Position numbers and translations under genes: made by a program. The notes below the pieces were generated by a model. It did no database searches. It saw only the letters and a list, made by a program, of their open reading frames with translations, and was not told the origin of the DNA. A stretch of 64,000 bases of DNA. Origin: REEB95 sp050729835. Lineage in GTDB: Bacteria; Pseudomonadota; Alphaproteobacteria; ATCC43930; CGMCC-115725. The DNA lies in assembly GCA_050729835.1 (NCBI GenBank), contig JBOHLS010000009.1:28210-92209 (forward strand). The letters are read 5' to 3'. This document shows, one piece after another, positions 16,898 through 26,920 of the stretch (position 1 is its first letter; the number at the start of each line of letters is the position of its first letter).

Positions 16898-17448
16898 CAG
16901 AGGATCGCGCGCAGCGAATCGAGCACCGCGACCGGCCGCTCGACCATCAGCATGTGCCCGCACTCGCACAGCACGACACTGCGCCCTTGCGCGAAGTGGA
17001 CGGCGAAGGCTTCGGCTTGCGCCGCCGGCGTCATGCGGTCCTGCGCGCCCGACAGCAGCAGCACCGGACCGCGGACGACGCCCGCCGCCGCGGCGGCGCC
17101 GCGATAGCGGTCGCAGGCGGCGAGATCGGCGGCGAGACTCGCCGCCGGCGTCTGCTCGATCAGGCGCAACGCCGCGTCGGGCAGGAAGACGCCCGGCGCC
17201 TGGCTGCCGCCGGTGGGCGCCATGAAGCTCCAGGCGATCATCAGCTCCGACGCCAGATGCGCGCCGGCGCGCGCCGCGCCCAGCAGGTCGGGATGGACGC
17301 GCATCGCTGGCACGAAGCCCAGCAGCGCCAGCACCTCGCAGGCGGCGCCGGCGCGCGCCGCGGCTTCGAGCGCGACCAGCGAGCCCATGCTGTGCCCGGC
17401 GAGCCGGAAGCGCGCGACCTTCAGCGCCTGTAACGCGCGCAGCAGCCT
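16897..17448 (-). pseudogene. Alpha/beta hydrolase, 5' end lost by deletion
   Basis: About 184 codons of an alpha/beta hydrolase. The nucleophile elbow GHSMGS, preceded by RALQALKVARFRLA, is followed by a cap-like region, then VRGPVLLLSGAQDRMTP with the acidic residue and CGHMLMVERP with the catalytic histidine. The N-terminal part (about the first 80-90 residues, including the oxyanion segment) is absent: at 17448 the frame runs directly into a metY fragment in another frame. No start codon precedes the elbow except internal ones (ATG 17388 lies within it). The stop overlaps the next gene's ATG. The nucleophile, acid and His remain, but a functional product is unlikely. Confidence 0.75.
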
Positions 17449-17605
17449 CTTCGAGATTGAAGAGCGCGGCCGCCCGGTCGCTGTCGGTGAAGACGTAGCT
17501 CGTCGTCTGGTAGATCGGCACGGCGCGCGCGCCGGTCAGCGGATCGGGCGTCTGCCCGGCGTGCAGGCTGAGCGTCGAAAAACGCGGGCGCTTGGCCTCG
17601 GTCAT
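17447..17605 (-). pseudogene. metY: metY (O-acetylhomoserine sulfhydrylase) N-terminal fragment
   Basis: About 53 codons starting at ATG 17605. They match the start of the PLP-dependent O-acetylhomoserine aminocarboxypropyltransferase family: FSTLSLHAGQTPDPLTGARA, then VPIYQTTSYVFTDSD and AALFNLE. The family normally continues for another 370 residues including the PLP lysine; here homology stops at 17447-17450 and hydrolase sequence begins. Its ATG lies 4 bases after the bdhA stop. Translation from this ATG would stay open to 13709, through the hydrolase remnant in the wrong frame and into the coiled-coil protein. Confidence 0.75.
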
Positions 17606-17609
17606 TGGT

Positions 17610-18398
17610 TCATCGCGCCAACCAGCCGCCGTCCACCGGCAGCGCCGTGCCGGTCATGGTGGCGGCGCCGTCGCCGCACAGGAACACAGCGAGGGCGCCG
17701 AGCTGCTCGACGGTGACGAATTCGAGCATCTCCTGCTTCTCGCCGAGCAATTCCTTGGCCGCGATCTCGACCGGCTTGCCTTCAGCCTTGGCGCGCGCGG
17801 CGATCTGCTTCTCGACTAGCGGCGTCCGCACCCAGCCGGGGCAGATGGCGTTGCAGGTGATGCCGTCGTTGGCGGTTTCGAGCGCCGTCACCTTGGTTAA
17901 TCCGACGATGCCGTGCTTGGCCGCGACATAGGCGGCCTTCTGCACCGAGGCGATCAGCCCGTGCGCCGAGGCAATGTTGACGATGCGGCCCCATTTGCGC
18001 CGCGCCATGATCGGTAGCGCCGCCTTGGTGGCGTGGAACGCCGCCGACAGGTTGATCGCGATCACCGCGTCCCAGCGGTCCTCGGGAAAATCGACGATCT
18101 TGGCGACGTGCTGGATGCCGGCGTTGTTGACCAGGATGTCGACCGCGCCGAGCTCCTTCTCCGCCGCCTGGATCAGGCCGCGAATCTCGGCCGGCTTGGC
18201 CATGTCGGCGCCGTTGTAGGCGATCCGTGCGCCGTGCCGGCGCGCCAGGCCGTGGCGCAAGGCTTCGATCTCGGCCGCGTCGCCGAAGCCGTTGAGCATG
18301 ACGTTGGCGCCTTCGGCGGCGAGCGCGGTCGCGATCGCCTTGCCGATGCCGCTGGTCGAACCGGTGACGACGGCGGATTTGCCGGTCAATGCGGGCAT
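17610..18398 (-). CDS. bdhA: 3-hydroxybutyrate dehydrogenase (SDR family)
   Basis: 262 residues. It oxidises D-3-hydroxybutyrate to acetoacetate with NAD+ in polyhydroxybutyrate and ketone-body use. SDR features are the cofactor motif TGSTSGIGKAIA (residues 12-23), NNAG (about 90), the catalytic Ser in NIASAHGLIAS, and YVAAKHG (YxxxK). The C-terminal block ELLGEKQEMLEFVTVEQLG is characteristic of PHB-linked D-3-hydroxybutyrate dehydrogenases. It is followed by the metY fragment and preceded by a DUF1192 gene. Confidence 0.92.
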   Translation of the reverse strand: MPALTGKSAVVTGSTSGIGKAIATALAAEGANVMLNGFGDAAEIEALRHGLARRHGARIAYNGADMAKPAEIRGLIQAAEKELGAVDILVNNAGIQHVAKIVDFPEDRWDAVIAINLSAAFHATKAALPIMARRKWGRIVNIASAHGLIASVQKAAYVAAKHGIVGLTKVTALETANDGITCNAICPGWVRTPLVEKQIAARAKAEGKPVEIAAKELLGEKQEMLEFVTVEQLGALAVFLCGDGAATMTGTALPVDGGWLAR

Positions 18399-18407
18399 GA
18401 ACGATTC

Positions 18408-18590
18408 CTATCGCTTGAACAGACTTTCGGCGCCGCCGCGCTGCTTGCGTTTGGCGGCGATCTCGGCGCCGGCGCGCGCGATCTCGGCCTCGAGCTCGGC
18501 GACGTATTCCTCGAGCTGCGCCACGCCGAGCACCGTCAGATCGCGCGGCTTCGGCTTCTGCCGCTGGGGCAGCAGGTCTTCTTCGTCCAT
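18408..18590 (-). CDS. DUF1192 small protein
   Basis: 60 residues, starting MDEEDLLPQRQKPKPRDLTV and ending KRKQRGGAESLFKR. The pattern of an acidic start, a basic Pro segment, then LTVLGVAQLEEYVAELEAEI and a short coiled coil is that of the alphaproteobacterial DUF1192 family. The function is unknown. It starts at ATG 18590 and ends 9 bases before bdhA. Its promoter would lie in the 90-base gap shared with the divergent quinone oxidoreductase. Longer open frames upstream are not supported. Confidence 0.87.
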   Translation of the reverse strand: MDEEDLLPQRQKPKPRDLTVLGVAQLEEYVAELEAEIARAGAEIAAKRKQRGGAESLFKR

Positions 18591-18681
18591 CGCGTGTCTC
18601 CCTTGCGCCGTGGACAGTTGCCAGTGTGGCGCGGTCGGGCTATGGGTGCAATCCGCGCAAAGAAAACCGAGCGAGGCCCGC

Positions 18682-19683
18682 ATGTCCGCCCTTCCCGCCG
18701 AAACCGCCGTCATCGAGATCCGCGCGCCGGGCGCGCCCGACGTGCTGCGCCTTGCCAAGCGGCCGATGCCGAAGCCCGGCGCCGGCGAGGTGCTGGTCAA
18801 GGTCGAGGCCGCCGGCGTCAACCGGCCCGACGTGGCCCAGCGCCAGGGCAACTATCCGCCGCCGCCCGGCGCCTCCGACATTCCCGGCCTCGAGATCGCC
18901 GGCAGCGTCGTCGCGGTCGGTCTCGGCGTCGGCCGCCTCAAGGTTGGGGACAAGGTGTGCGCCCTGGTCACCGGCCACGGCTACGCCGAATACTGTGCCG
19001 CGCCCGAGGCGCAATGCCTGCCGGTGCCCAAGGGCTTCTCGATGGTCGAGGCGGCGGCCTTGCCCGAGACCTTTTTCACGGTGTGGACCAACCTGTTCGA
19101 CCGCGGCCGCCTCAAGCGCGGCGAAAGCGTACTGATCCACGGCGGCACCTCGGGCATCGGCACCACCGCGATCCAGCTGGCGCGCGAATTCGGCGCCAAG
19201 GACATTTTGGCCACCGCCGGCAGCGCCGACAAATGCCGGGCCTGCGAGAAGCTCGGCGCGACTCGCGCCATCGACTACAAGCGCGAGGATTTCGTGAAGG
19301 TGGTCAAGGACGCGACCGGCAACCGCGGCGTCGATCTCATCCTCGACATGGTCTGCGGCCCCTATGTGCCGCGCAACATCAGCGCGCTGGCGGCCGACGG
19401 CCGCTGCGTCACCATCGCGCTGCTGGGCGGCAATCTTTCCGAGGTCAATTTCGGCGTGGTGATGATGAAGCGCCTGACCCTCACCGGCTCGACCCTGCGC
19501 GCCCGCGCGGTCGAGCAGAAGGGCGCCATCGCCCAGGCGCTCCAACGCGAGGTCTGGCCGCTACTCGATGCCGGCAAGGTCAAGCCGGTGATCCACAAGA
19601 CCTTCCCGCTCAAGGAGGCCGCCGCCGCCCATGCCCTGATGGAAAGCTCGGCCCATATCGGCAAGATCGTGCTGACGATTTGA
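18682..19683 (+). CDS. NAD(P)H-quinone oxidoreductase (zinc-independent MDR, QorA-like)
   Basis: 333 residues of the medium-chain dehydrogenase/reductase superfamily. It has a GroES-like N-terminus (GEVLVKVEAAGVNRPDVAQR, PGLEIAGSVVAVG) and a Rossmann domain with ESVLIHGGTSGIGTTAIQLA (about 145-164). Structural-zinc cysteines are absent, which marks the quinone oxidoreductase/PIG3-like branch. PIG3-like homologues reduce quinones with NADPH. Start ATG 18682 fits the family N-terminus; longer frames are not coding. It diverges from DUF1192 and has no clear operon partner. Confidence 0.9.
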   Translation: MSALPAETAVIEIRAPGAPDVLRLAKRPMPKPGAGEVLVKVEAAGVNRPDVAQRQGNYPPPPGASDIPGLEIAGSVVAVGLGVGRLKVGDKVCALVTGHGYAEYCAAPEAQCLPVPKGFSMVEAAALPETFFTVWTNLFDRGRLKRGESVLIHGGTSGIGTTAIQLAREFGAKDILATAGSADKCRACEKLGATRAIDYKREDFVKVVKDATGNRGVDLILDMVCGPYVPRNISALAADGRCVTIALLGGNLSEVNFGVVMMKRLTLTGSTLRARAVEQKGAIAQALQREVWPLLDAGKVKPVIHKTFPLKEAAAAHALMESSAHIGKIVLTI

Positions 19684-19806
19684 GCGCCGATTTCTGCTTT
19701 TCTTGGCCGGGCCGAGCGACTATATAAACCGCATCCAAGACATGGGCAGGTGGCCTGGAAAGCGCTTTTAGGCGCGGAGCTTAGCCATTGCCATGAGGAG
19801 AAACGC

Positions 19807-20409
19807 ATGTCGCTGCCGCTGATGCCCCGGGCGACCGCCGTCTGGCTGGTCGAGAATACCGCCCTGACCTTCGACCAGATCGGCGATTTCACCGGCCTGC
19901 ATGCGCTCGAGGTCCAGGCGATCGCCGACGGCGAAGTCTCGACCCAGATGCACGGCCTCGACCCGATCGCCAACGGCCAGCTCACCCTCGAAGAGCTCGA
20001 ACGCTGCCAGAAAGACCCGGAGGCGCGGCTCAAGCTCGCCAAGGAGGCGCTGCCCGAGCAGGTGGTGAAGCACAAGGGTCCGCGCTATACGCCGATTGCC
20101 AAGCGCCAGGACAAGCCCGACGCCGTCGCCTGGCTGCTCAAAAGCCATCCCGAGCTCAGCGACGGCCAAATTTCGAAGCTGGTCGGCACCACCAAGCCGA
20201 CCATCCACGCTGTGCGCGACCGCACCCATTGGAACACGCCCAACATCAAGCCGCGCCATCCGGTGGCGCTGGGCCTGTGCACCATGGAAGACCTGGAAAA
20301 GGCAGTGGCGCGCGCCAACCGCGGCAAGAAGCCGGAAGAGGGCAAGCCGCTGGTCCAGCCGCCCGGCGCCGAGGATATCGCCGCCGCTTCGGAAGAGCCG
20401 GCCGCTTAA
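19807..20409 (+). CDS. trcR: Cell cycle transcriptional regulator TrcR (DUF1013)
   Basis: 200 residues from ATG 19807 with AGGAG 7 bases upstream. The family is conserved in alphaproteobacteria and named TrcR. Visible features are an N-terminal SLPLMPRATAVWLVENTALT and two helix-turn-helix-like repeats: TFDQIGDFTGLHALEVQAIA and, later, LSDGQISKLVGTTKPTIHAV. The middle segment HWNTPNIKPRHPVALGLCTM is strongly conserved in the family. It probably binds DNA and is cytosolic. A TATATAAA box lies at 19721-19728, about 80 bases upstream, but no good -35 was found. It is a single-gene unit. Confidence 0.92.
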   Translation: MSLPLMPRATAVWLVENTALTFDQIGDFTGLHALEVQAIADGEVSTQMHGLDPIANGQLTLEELERCQKDPEARLKLAKEALPEQVVKHKGPRYTPIAKRQDKPDAVAWLLKSHPELSDGQISKLVGTTKPTIHAVRDRTHWNTPNIKPRHPVALGLCTMEDLEKAVARANRGKKPEEGKPLVQPPGAEDIAAASEEPAA

Positions 20410-20419
20410 ATTGCCTGGC

Positions 20420-20893
20420 TTAGTTTGTTGGACTCGGTGAGTTGTACTTTCTGCGGGCGTTCGCTAACAGCTCGGCCAAAGCCTTTTCGTAATCTCTATC
20501 AGCTCGCTCCGGATCGAATCCTAGGTGCGAAAAAATTTCTTCCTGAAATTGGCTTACATGTTCATCGAGTGCCGAAAAGCGATCGGTACGGGCTTTGAAG
20601 TCTTCTATCATTTGGTGACAACCCCCGATGGTATGAAAATCTGAGGTATGATCACGAAAAAATTGATGGGCAAGGTGGTCACGCTCTGCTTTCAGTTGCC
20701 GTATTTCATCGGCGAGAGCGCGTGGAAGAATTTTATGCGTCACTAGGCCAGCCATTAACTGGCCAAACGTTAAACCCTCGTGCTTTTTGTAGAACTCATC
20801 GAAGGTCTTTCGTGTTGGCGATCTTCTTGCTGACGTTTCGAGCAACGTCAGTATGTTTATTAGGCCAGTCTCGAAAACCTGCGCGCAGTACAT
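20420..20893 (-). CDS. HEPN-like protein of atypical base composition, 5' end probably frameshifted
   Basis: 157 residues from ATG 20893. The segment AERDHLAHQFFRDH contains Arg71 and His76, an Rx4H motif of the HEPN RNase superfamily, within a helical protein; assignment to HEPN is inference. Base composition is visibly more AT-rich than the neighbours, suggesting transfer. The protein pattern continues upstream (SPDDDLVKEVYAHFGIC) without a start codon. Removing one G from the GGGG run (complement of 20945-20948) joins it to ATG 20963 (MLNASG...), preceded by a GGTAAGG site. The true gene was therefore probably 20420-20963. No antitoxin-like partner is adjacent, so a toxin role is not supported. 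Confidence 0.65.
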   Translation of the reverse strand: MYCAQVFETGLINILTLLETSARRSPTRKTFDEFYKKHEGLTFGQLMAGLVTHKILPRALADEIRQLKAERDHLAHQFFRDHTSDFHTIGGCHQMIEDFKARTDRFSALDEHVSQFQEEIFSHLGFDPERADRDYEKALAELLANARRKYNSPSPTN

Positions 20894-21008
20894 ACAAATC
20901 CCAAAATGGGCGTAGACCTCCTTGACGAGATCGTCATCTGGTGACCCCTGAAGCGTTTAACATGTCGGCCTTACCAGTTCTTGCCATTAGGTCTCAGCAG
21001 GCCGCATT

Positions 21009-22916
<1,908 letters not shown>

Positions 22917-22981
22917 GGGCGGTTCCTCCCCTTACAACTGTGCGGCAAAGGCGGCCGGTTGTGAAGCCGCAGGAAAACGCC

Positions 22982-24607
22982 ATGGGAAGCGTCTACGACA
23001 CCGGGCTCGCCCGCAATCCGGCCAATTACGTGCCGCTGTCGCCACTCGGATTCATCGCCCGGGCGGCGGCGATCTACCCGGATCGCCTGGCCACGGTGCA
23101 CGGCACCCGGCGCTATTCGTGGCGCCAGAGCTACGAACGCTGCCGCCGGCTCGCCAGCGCCTTGCGACGCCGCGGCATCGGCGAAGGCGACACCGTCGCG
23201 GTCATGGCCGCCAACACGCCCGAGGCCTTCGAGACGCATTTCGGCGTGGCGATGGCCGGTGCGGTCTTGAACGCACTCAACATCCGGCTCGACGCCGCGA
23301 CCATCGCCTTCATCCTCGATCACGGCGAGGCCAAGGCGCTGATCACCGACCGCGAATTCGCGCCGGTGATTGAGAATGCGCTCGCCGCCGTGAAACGGCG
23401 GCCGCTGGTGATCGACGTCGACGATGCGCTGGCGCCGCCGGGCAAGCTGCTCGGCGAAATGGATTACGAGGCGTTCCTTGCCACCGGCGATCCGGCCTTC
23501 GCCGGCGAGGGCCCGGCCGACGAATGGGATGCGATCGCACTCAACTACACCTCGGGCACCACCGGCAATCCCAAAGGCGTCGTCTATCACCATCGCGGCG
23601 CCTATCTCAACGCGCTTGGCAACGCGCTGGTGTGGAGCATGCCGACGCATCCGGTCTATCTCTGGACGCTGCCGATGTTCCATTGCAACGGCTGGTGCTT
23701 TCCGTGGACGGTGACGGCGTTGGCCGGCACGCATGTCTGCTTGCGCCGGGTCGAGGCCGGCGCGATCTTCGCCGCTATCGCCGAGCACGGCGTCACCCAT
23801 CTCTGCGGCGCGCCGATCGTGATGAACCTGCTCTTGAACGCGCCGTCGCAGCTCAAGTGCGATTTCGGCCGCCGCATCGCCATGATGACCGCGGGCGCGG
23901 CGCCGCCCGCGGCGGTGATCGAAGGCATGGAAAAGCTCGGCTTCGCCATCACCCACGTCTACGGCCTGACCGAGGTCTATGGCCCGTCGGTGGTCTGCGC
24001 CTGGCACGACGAATGGGAGACGCTGCCGGCTTCGGAGAAGGCCACGCTCAAGGCGCGCCAGGGCGTCAACTATCCGGTGCTCGAAGGCCTCATGGTGGCC
24101 GATCCGCGCACGCTGGCGCCGCTGCCGCGCGACGGCGCGACCATGGGAGAGGTCTTCATGCGCGGCAACATCGTGATGAAGGGCTATCTCAAGAATCCCA
24201 AAGCGACCGGCGAGGCCTTCGCTGGCGGCTGGTTCCACACCGGCGATCTCGGCGTCGCCCATGCCGACGGCTATATCGAGCTCAAGGACCGCTCCAAGGA
24301 CATCATCATCTCGGGCGGCGAGAACATCTCGACCATCGAGCTCGAAGGCGTGCTTTATCGCCATCCGGCGGTGATGGAGGCGGCGGTGGTGGCGCGGCCG
24401 GACGCGAAATGGGGCGAGACGCCGTGCGCCTTCGTTACTCTCAAAACCGACGCCGCGGCGAGCGCCGACGACATCATCGCCTTCTGCCGCGCCCACATGG
24501 CCGGCTTCAAGGTGCCCAGGACGGTGGTCTTCGGCCCATTGCCTAGAACTTCAACAGGCAAGATCCAGAAATTCGTGCTGCGCGAACAAGCGAGAGGCCT
24601 CAAATGA
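22982..24607 (+). CDS. Acyl-CoA synthetase, AMP-binding (medium-chain/DmdB-like)
   Basis: 541 residues from ATG 22982 with AGGAAAA upstream. It activates a carboxylic acid as acyl-AMP and then acyl-CoA. Motifs are NYTSGTTGNPKGVVYHHRGA (A3), the conserved WTLPMFHCNGWCFPW, VYGLTEVYGP (A5), GWFHTGDLG (A7), DRSKDIIISGGENIS (A8), and catalytic Lys in PRTSTGKIQKF near the C-terminus. The FHCNGW motif and start are like the subgroup containing 3-methylmercaptopropionate-CoA ligase (DmdB). The substrate cannot be fixed from sequence. It diverges from prpE, and its TGA overlaps the ATG of the SIMPL gene. Confidence 0.9.
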   Translation: MGSVYDTGLARNPANYVPLSPLGFIARAAAIYPDRLATVHGTRRYSWRQSYERCRRLASALRRRGIGEGDTVAVMAANTPEAFETHFGVAMAGAVLNALNIRLDAATIAFILDHGEAKALITDREFAPVIENALAAVKRRPLVIDVDDALAPPGKLLGEMDYEAFLATGDPAFAGEGPADEWDAIALNYTSGTTGNPKGVVYHHRGAYLNALGNALVWSMPTHPVYLWTLPMFHCNGWCFPWTVTALAGTHVCLRRVEAGAIFAAIAEHGVTHLCGAPIVMNLLLNAPSQLKCDFGRRIAMMTAGAAPPAAVIEGMEKLGFAITHVYGLTEVYGPSVVCAWHDEWETLPASEKATLKARQGVNYPVLEGLMVADPRTLAPLPRDGATMGEVFMRGNIVMKGYLKNPKATGEAFAGGWFHTGDLGVAHADGYIELKDRSKDIIISGGENISTIELEGVLYRHPAVMEAAVVARPDAKWGETPCAFVTLKTDAAASADDIIAFCRAHMAGFKVPRTVVFGPLPRTSTGKIQKFVLREQARGLK

Positions 24608-25311
24608 TGCGGGTTGTCGCGATTGCCGCCGCCTTGATCGCGCTGGTCGCGCCCGCTTGGGCGCAGCCGGCGCCGCCCCCGCCGACGCCCGCCGGAACGA
24701 CCCTGACCCTGTCGGCGCACGCCGACAAGACGCTGCCGCGTGACCGGCTCCATGCCGAGCTACGCGTCGAGGCGGTCGGCGCCAATGCGGCGCAGGTCCA
24801 GGCTGAGGTCAATCGCCGCATGGCCAAGGCGCTGGCCCGCGCCAAGGCGGCAACAGGCGTCACCGTCGAAACCACCGGCTATGACGTCTACCAGGAGCAC
24901 GACGCCAAGAACAACGTCACGCGCTGGCACGGCAGCCAGGTGGTGCGCTTGGCATCGGGCGATTTCTCGGCGCTGTTGAATTTGGTCGGCGTCTTGCAAG
25001 GCGAAGGGCTGGCGCTGTCGAATCTCGCCGCCGAACTGTCGCCTGCGGCGGCCAAGACGGCGCAGGACTCACTGACCGACGCCGCATTGACCGACATTCG
25101 CGCGCGCGCCGCGCGCATCGCGACGGCACTCGGGACCCATGTCGAGCGTTACGCCGAGCTGCGTGTCGGCAACGTGTCGACGCCGCCGGTGCCGGTCCGT
25201 TTCATGACCGCGGCGGCGTCCGCCGGCATGCCCACGCCGGTCGCCGCCGCCGGCGATACCACCGTGAGCGTCAACATCGACGCCACCGTGCTGCTCGCGC
25301 CGGTGCGCTAG
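24604..25311 (+). CDS. SIMPL (DUF541) domain periplasmic protein
   Basis: 235 residues. The signal peptide MMRVVAIAAALIALVAPAWA is followed by a Pro-rich linker. The SIMPL domain covers about residues 35-232: LTLSAHADKTLPRDRLHAEL, VTVETTGYDVYQEHDAKNN, and C-terminal VSVNIDATVLLAP. It has the internal symmetry expected for SIMPL proteins, which are periplasmic or membrane-associated and linked to oxidative or envelope stress in a few studied cases. The ATG overlaps the previous stop (ATGA), so it is translationally coupled to the acyl-CoA ligase. Confidence 0.88.
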   Translation: MMRVVAIAAALIALVAPAWAQPAPPPPTPAGTTLTLSAHADKTLPRDRLHAELRVEAVGANAAQVQAEVNRRMAKALARAKAATGVTVETTGYDVYQEHDAKNNVTRWHGSQVVRLASGDFSALLNLVGVLQGEGLALSNLAAELSPAAAKTAQDSLTDAALTDIRARAARIATALGTHVERYAELRVGNVSTPPVPVRFMTAAASAGMPTPVAAAGDTTVSVNIDATVLLAPVR

Positions 25312-25336
25312 GCCCACAACGCCAAGCCACGCGTGC

Positions 25337-25507
25337 TTAGTGCGCGTGCTCCAACTGGGTCAGTTCGTCTTTTATTCGGAGTTTCTGTCGCTTCAGGGTG
25401 GAGAGGGATTCGATGTTGGGGAGCGGTCGGTGGCTTTCGCGGTCGATCTGGTCTTCAAGGTTGCGGTGGCGACTGCGAAGCGCCTCGATATGATCTTCCA
25501 ACGTCAT
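25337..25507 (-). CDS. YdcH-like (DUF465) small protein
   Basis: 56 residues, reading from ATG 25507 to TAA 25337. A strong GGAGGA ribosome site lies 5-10 bases upstream. The protein begins MTLEDHIEALRSRHRNLEDQ and continues with ID, an acidic-basic linker, then LPNIESLSTLKRQKLRIKDE. This is the DUF465/YdcH pattern: a short helical hairpin with a conserved LKRxKLxLKDEL. The function is unknown. It lies downstream of pfkA on the same strand (158-base gap), while a second YdcH-like gene lies on pfkA's other side. Confidence 0.85.
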   Translation of the reverse strand: MTLEDHIEALRSRHRNLEDQIDRESHRPLPNIESLSTLKRQKLRIKDELTQLEHAH

Positions 25508-25664
25508 GGCTCCTCCAGAAGCTGGGCGGAAATGACATCAAAGAGTCGCCAAGACTAATGCCGTCCGCCCGGCGGTTCCAAGTGACAAGTGGAGAAACTT
25601 TCTGTCGCCTCGGATTCGTCTTTGTCACCGGCGTTTTAGCCGTATTTTGAAATGAGTCGCGCGG

Positions 25665-26759
25665 TCAGCCGTCGCCCAGGCAGATGCCGAGGCCGCGCGC
25701 CGTCAGCACCAGCGGGCTGTCGGCATCGACGGTCTGTGGCCGATCAATGACCTCGGCCAAGGGCACGTCGACCACCCGTCGGTTCTGCCACGCCACCATG
25801 CGGTCGTAGCGTCCGGCGGCGATCAGGTCGACGGCATGGACGCCGAAGGCCTGGGCGATCAGCCGGTCGTTCCAGGTCGGCTGGCTGCCGCGTTGGACGT
25901 GGCCGAGCACGGTGACGCGGGTCTCGGCGCCGGTGCGGCTGGCGATGGCATGGGCGACGATCTCGCCGATGCCGCCATAGGTGAAGCCGCCGCCGGTCTG
26001 CTGGCGGCGGACGCGCTCGCCGGTGTGATCGAGCACCGCCTCGGCGACGACGACCAGCGCGAAGTTGCGGCCGCTGCGCCGCAGCGCCTCGATATGCGCC
26101 GCCACCGCGTCGATGCGATAGCGGATTTCCGGAATCAGGATGACGTCGGCGCCGCCGGCGATGCCCGCGGCCAAGGCGATGTGTCCGGCGTCGCGCCCCA
26201 TCACCTCGAGCACCATGACGCGGGCGTGGCTCGCCGCCGTCGGTGTCAGCCGATCGAGCGCTTCGGTCGCCACCATCACCGCCGTGTCGTAGCCGACCGA
26301 ACGTTCGGTCGCGCCGACATCGTTGTCGATGGTCTTGGGAATCCCGACCAGCGGGATGCTGCCCTGCTGCGCCAGCCGGCGCAGGATGGCGAAGCTGCCG
26401 TCGCCGCCGATGCCGATCAGCGCGTCGACGCCCATCAGCCGAACGCCCTCGATCACTTCGGCCGAGCGGTCGACTTTGCGACCGTCCGGCATCGGAAAGG
26501 CGAACGGGTTGCCGGTGTTGGTAGTGCCGAGGATGGTGCCGCCGAGACGCAGGATGTCGGCGCCAGCGCGCTCGCCGTCGAGGGTGGTGAACTCGACCGG
26601 CCGGCGCATCAGGCCGAGCGTACCTTGGCGAACGCCGCGTACGGTCCAGCCCCGACCCTGGGCGCGTGCCACCACGGCGCGGATGACGGCGTTGAGGCCG
26701 GCGCAATCGCCGCCGCTGGTCAAGAGGCCGATGGTGCGGGCGGTGGAGGTGGCTGGCAT
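25665..26759 (-). CDS. pfkA: 6-phosphofructokinase, PfkA family
   Basis: 364 residues. It phosphorylates fructose 6-phosphate in upper glycolysis. The N-terminal GLLTSGGDCAGLNAVIRAVV is the nucleotide motif. GIGGDGSFAI (Asp120-Gly121) has glycine at the position that marks ATP use, while PKTIDNDVGATERSVGYDTA has Lys142 at the position usually lysine in pyrophosphate-dependent enzymes. This is therefore a mixed-signature enzyme, and the phosphate donor is uncertain. EVMGRDAGHIAL and GHVQRGSQPTWNDRL are also present. No regulatory domain is seen. Many alphaproteobacteria lack Pfk, so its presence is notable. It is flanked by YdcH-like genes. Confidence 0.92.
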   Translation of the reverse strand: MPATSTARTIGLLTSGGDCAGLNAVIRAVVARAQGRGWTVRGVRQGTLGLMRRPVEFTTLDGERAGADILRLGGTILGTTNTGNPFAFPMPDGRKVDRSAEVIEGVRLMGVDALIGIGGDGSFAILRRLAQQGSIPLVGIPKTIDNDVGATERSVGYDTAVMVATEALDRLTPTAASHARVMVLEVMGRDAGHIALAAGIAGGADVILIPEIRYRIDAVAAHIEALRRSGRNFALVVVAEAVLDHTGERVRRQQTGGGFTYGGIGEIVAHAIASRTGAETRVTVLGHVQRGSQPTWNDRLIAQAFGVHAVDLIAAGRYDRMVAWQNRRVVDVPLAEVIDRPQTVDADSPLVLTARGLGICLGDG

Positions 26760-26774
26760 CGCTGTATCTCCCTA

Positions 26775-26806
26775 TGAATTCCCGCCCGGGTGAATTCCCG
26801 CCCGGG
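26775..26806. repeat. Tandem 16-bp repeat upstream of pfkA
   Basis: TGAATTCCCGCCCGGG occurs twice head to tail at 26775-26790 and 26791-26806, 16 bases before the pfkA start codon (minus strand). Each copy followed by AA or TG includes the near-palindrome TTCCCGCCCGGGAA. A similar 17-base sequence, TGAATTCCCGTCCGGGA, occurs at 13090-13106 in the hsp20 leader. It may be an operator or a dispersed short repeat. Confidence 0.6.
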
Positions 26807-26920
26807 AACGGGCCAATTCGGCGTGATCGGGCGGGCGCAACGGGCTTCCGCCCGGCTCAACCCCGACGGGGATTTTTGCTATACTAAAGCATCTACGCCG
26901 GGCAGGGTTTCCGACCCCCG

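Noticed and set aside
13709..17605. A single 1,298-residue protein
   Set aside because: The open frame is continuous, but the first 53 codons are metY, the next section is out of frame relative to hydrolase homology, and only from 16897 is it a self-consistent protein with an ATGA-coupled start.
20420..20963. Toxin-antitoxin (HEPN/MNT) module
   Set aside because: No MNT nucleotidyltransferase or other small partner gene is adjacent, so only a solitary HEPN-like call is justified.
25333..25650. Plus-strand open frames of 72 and 105 codons
   Set aside because: They run antisense to the well-supported 56-residue YdcH-like gene, which has a strong ribosome site and the family pattern.
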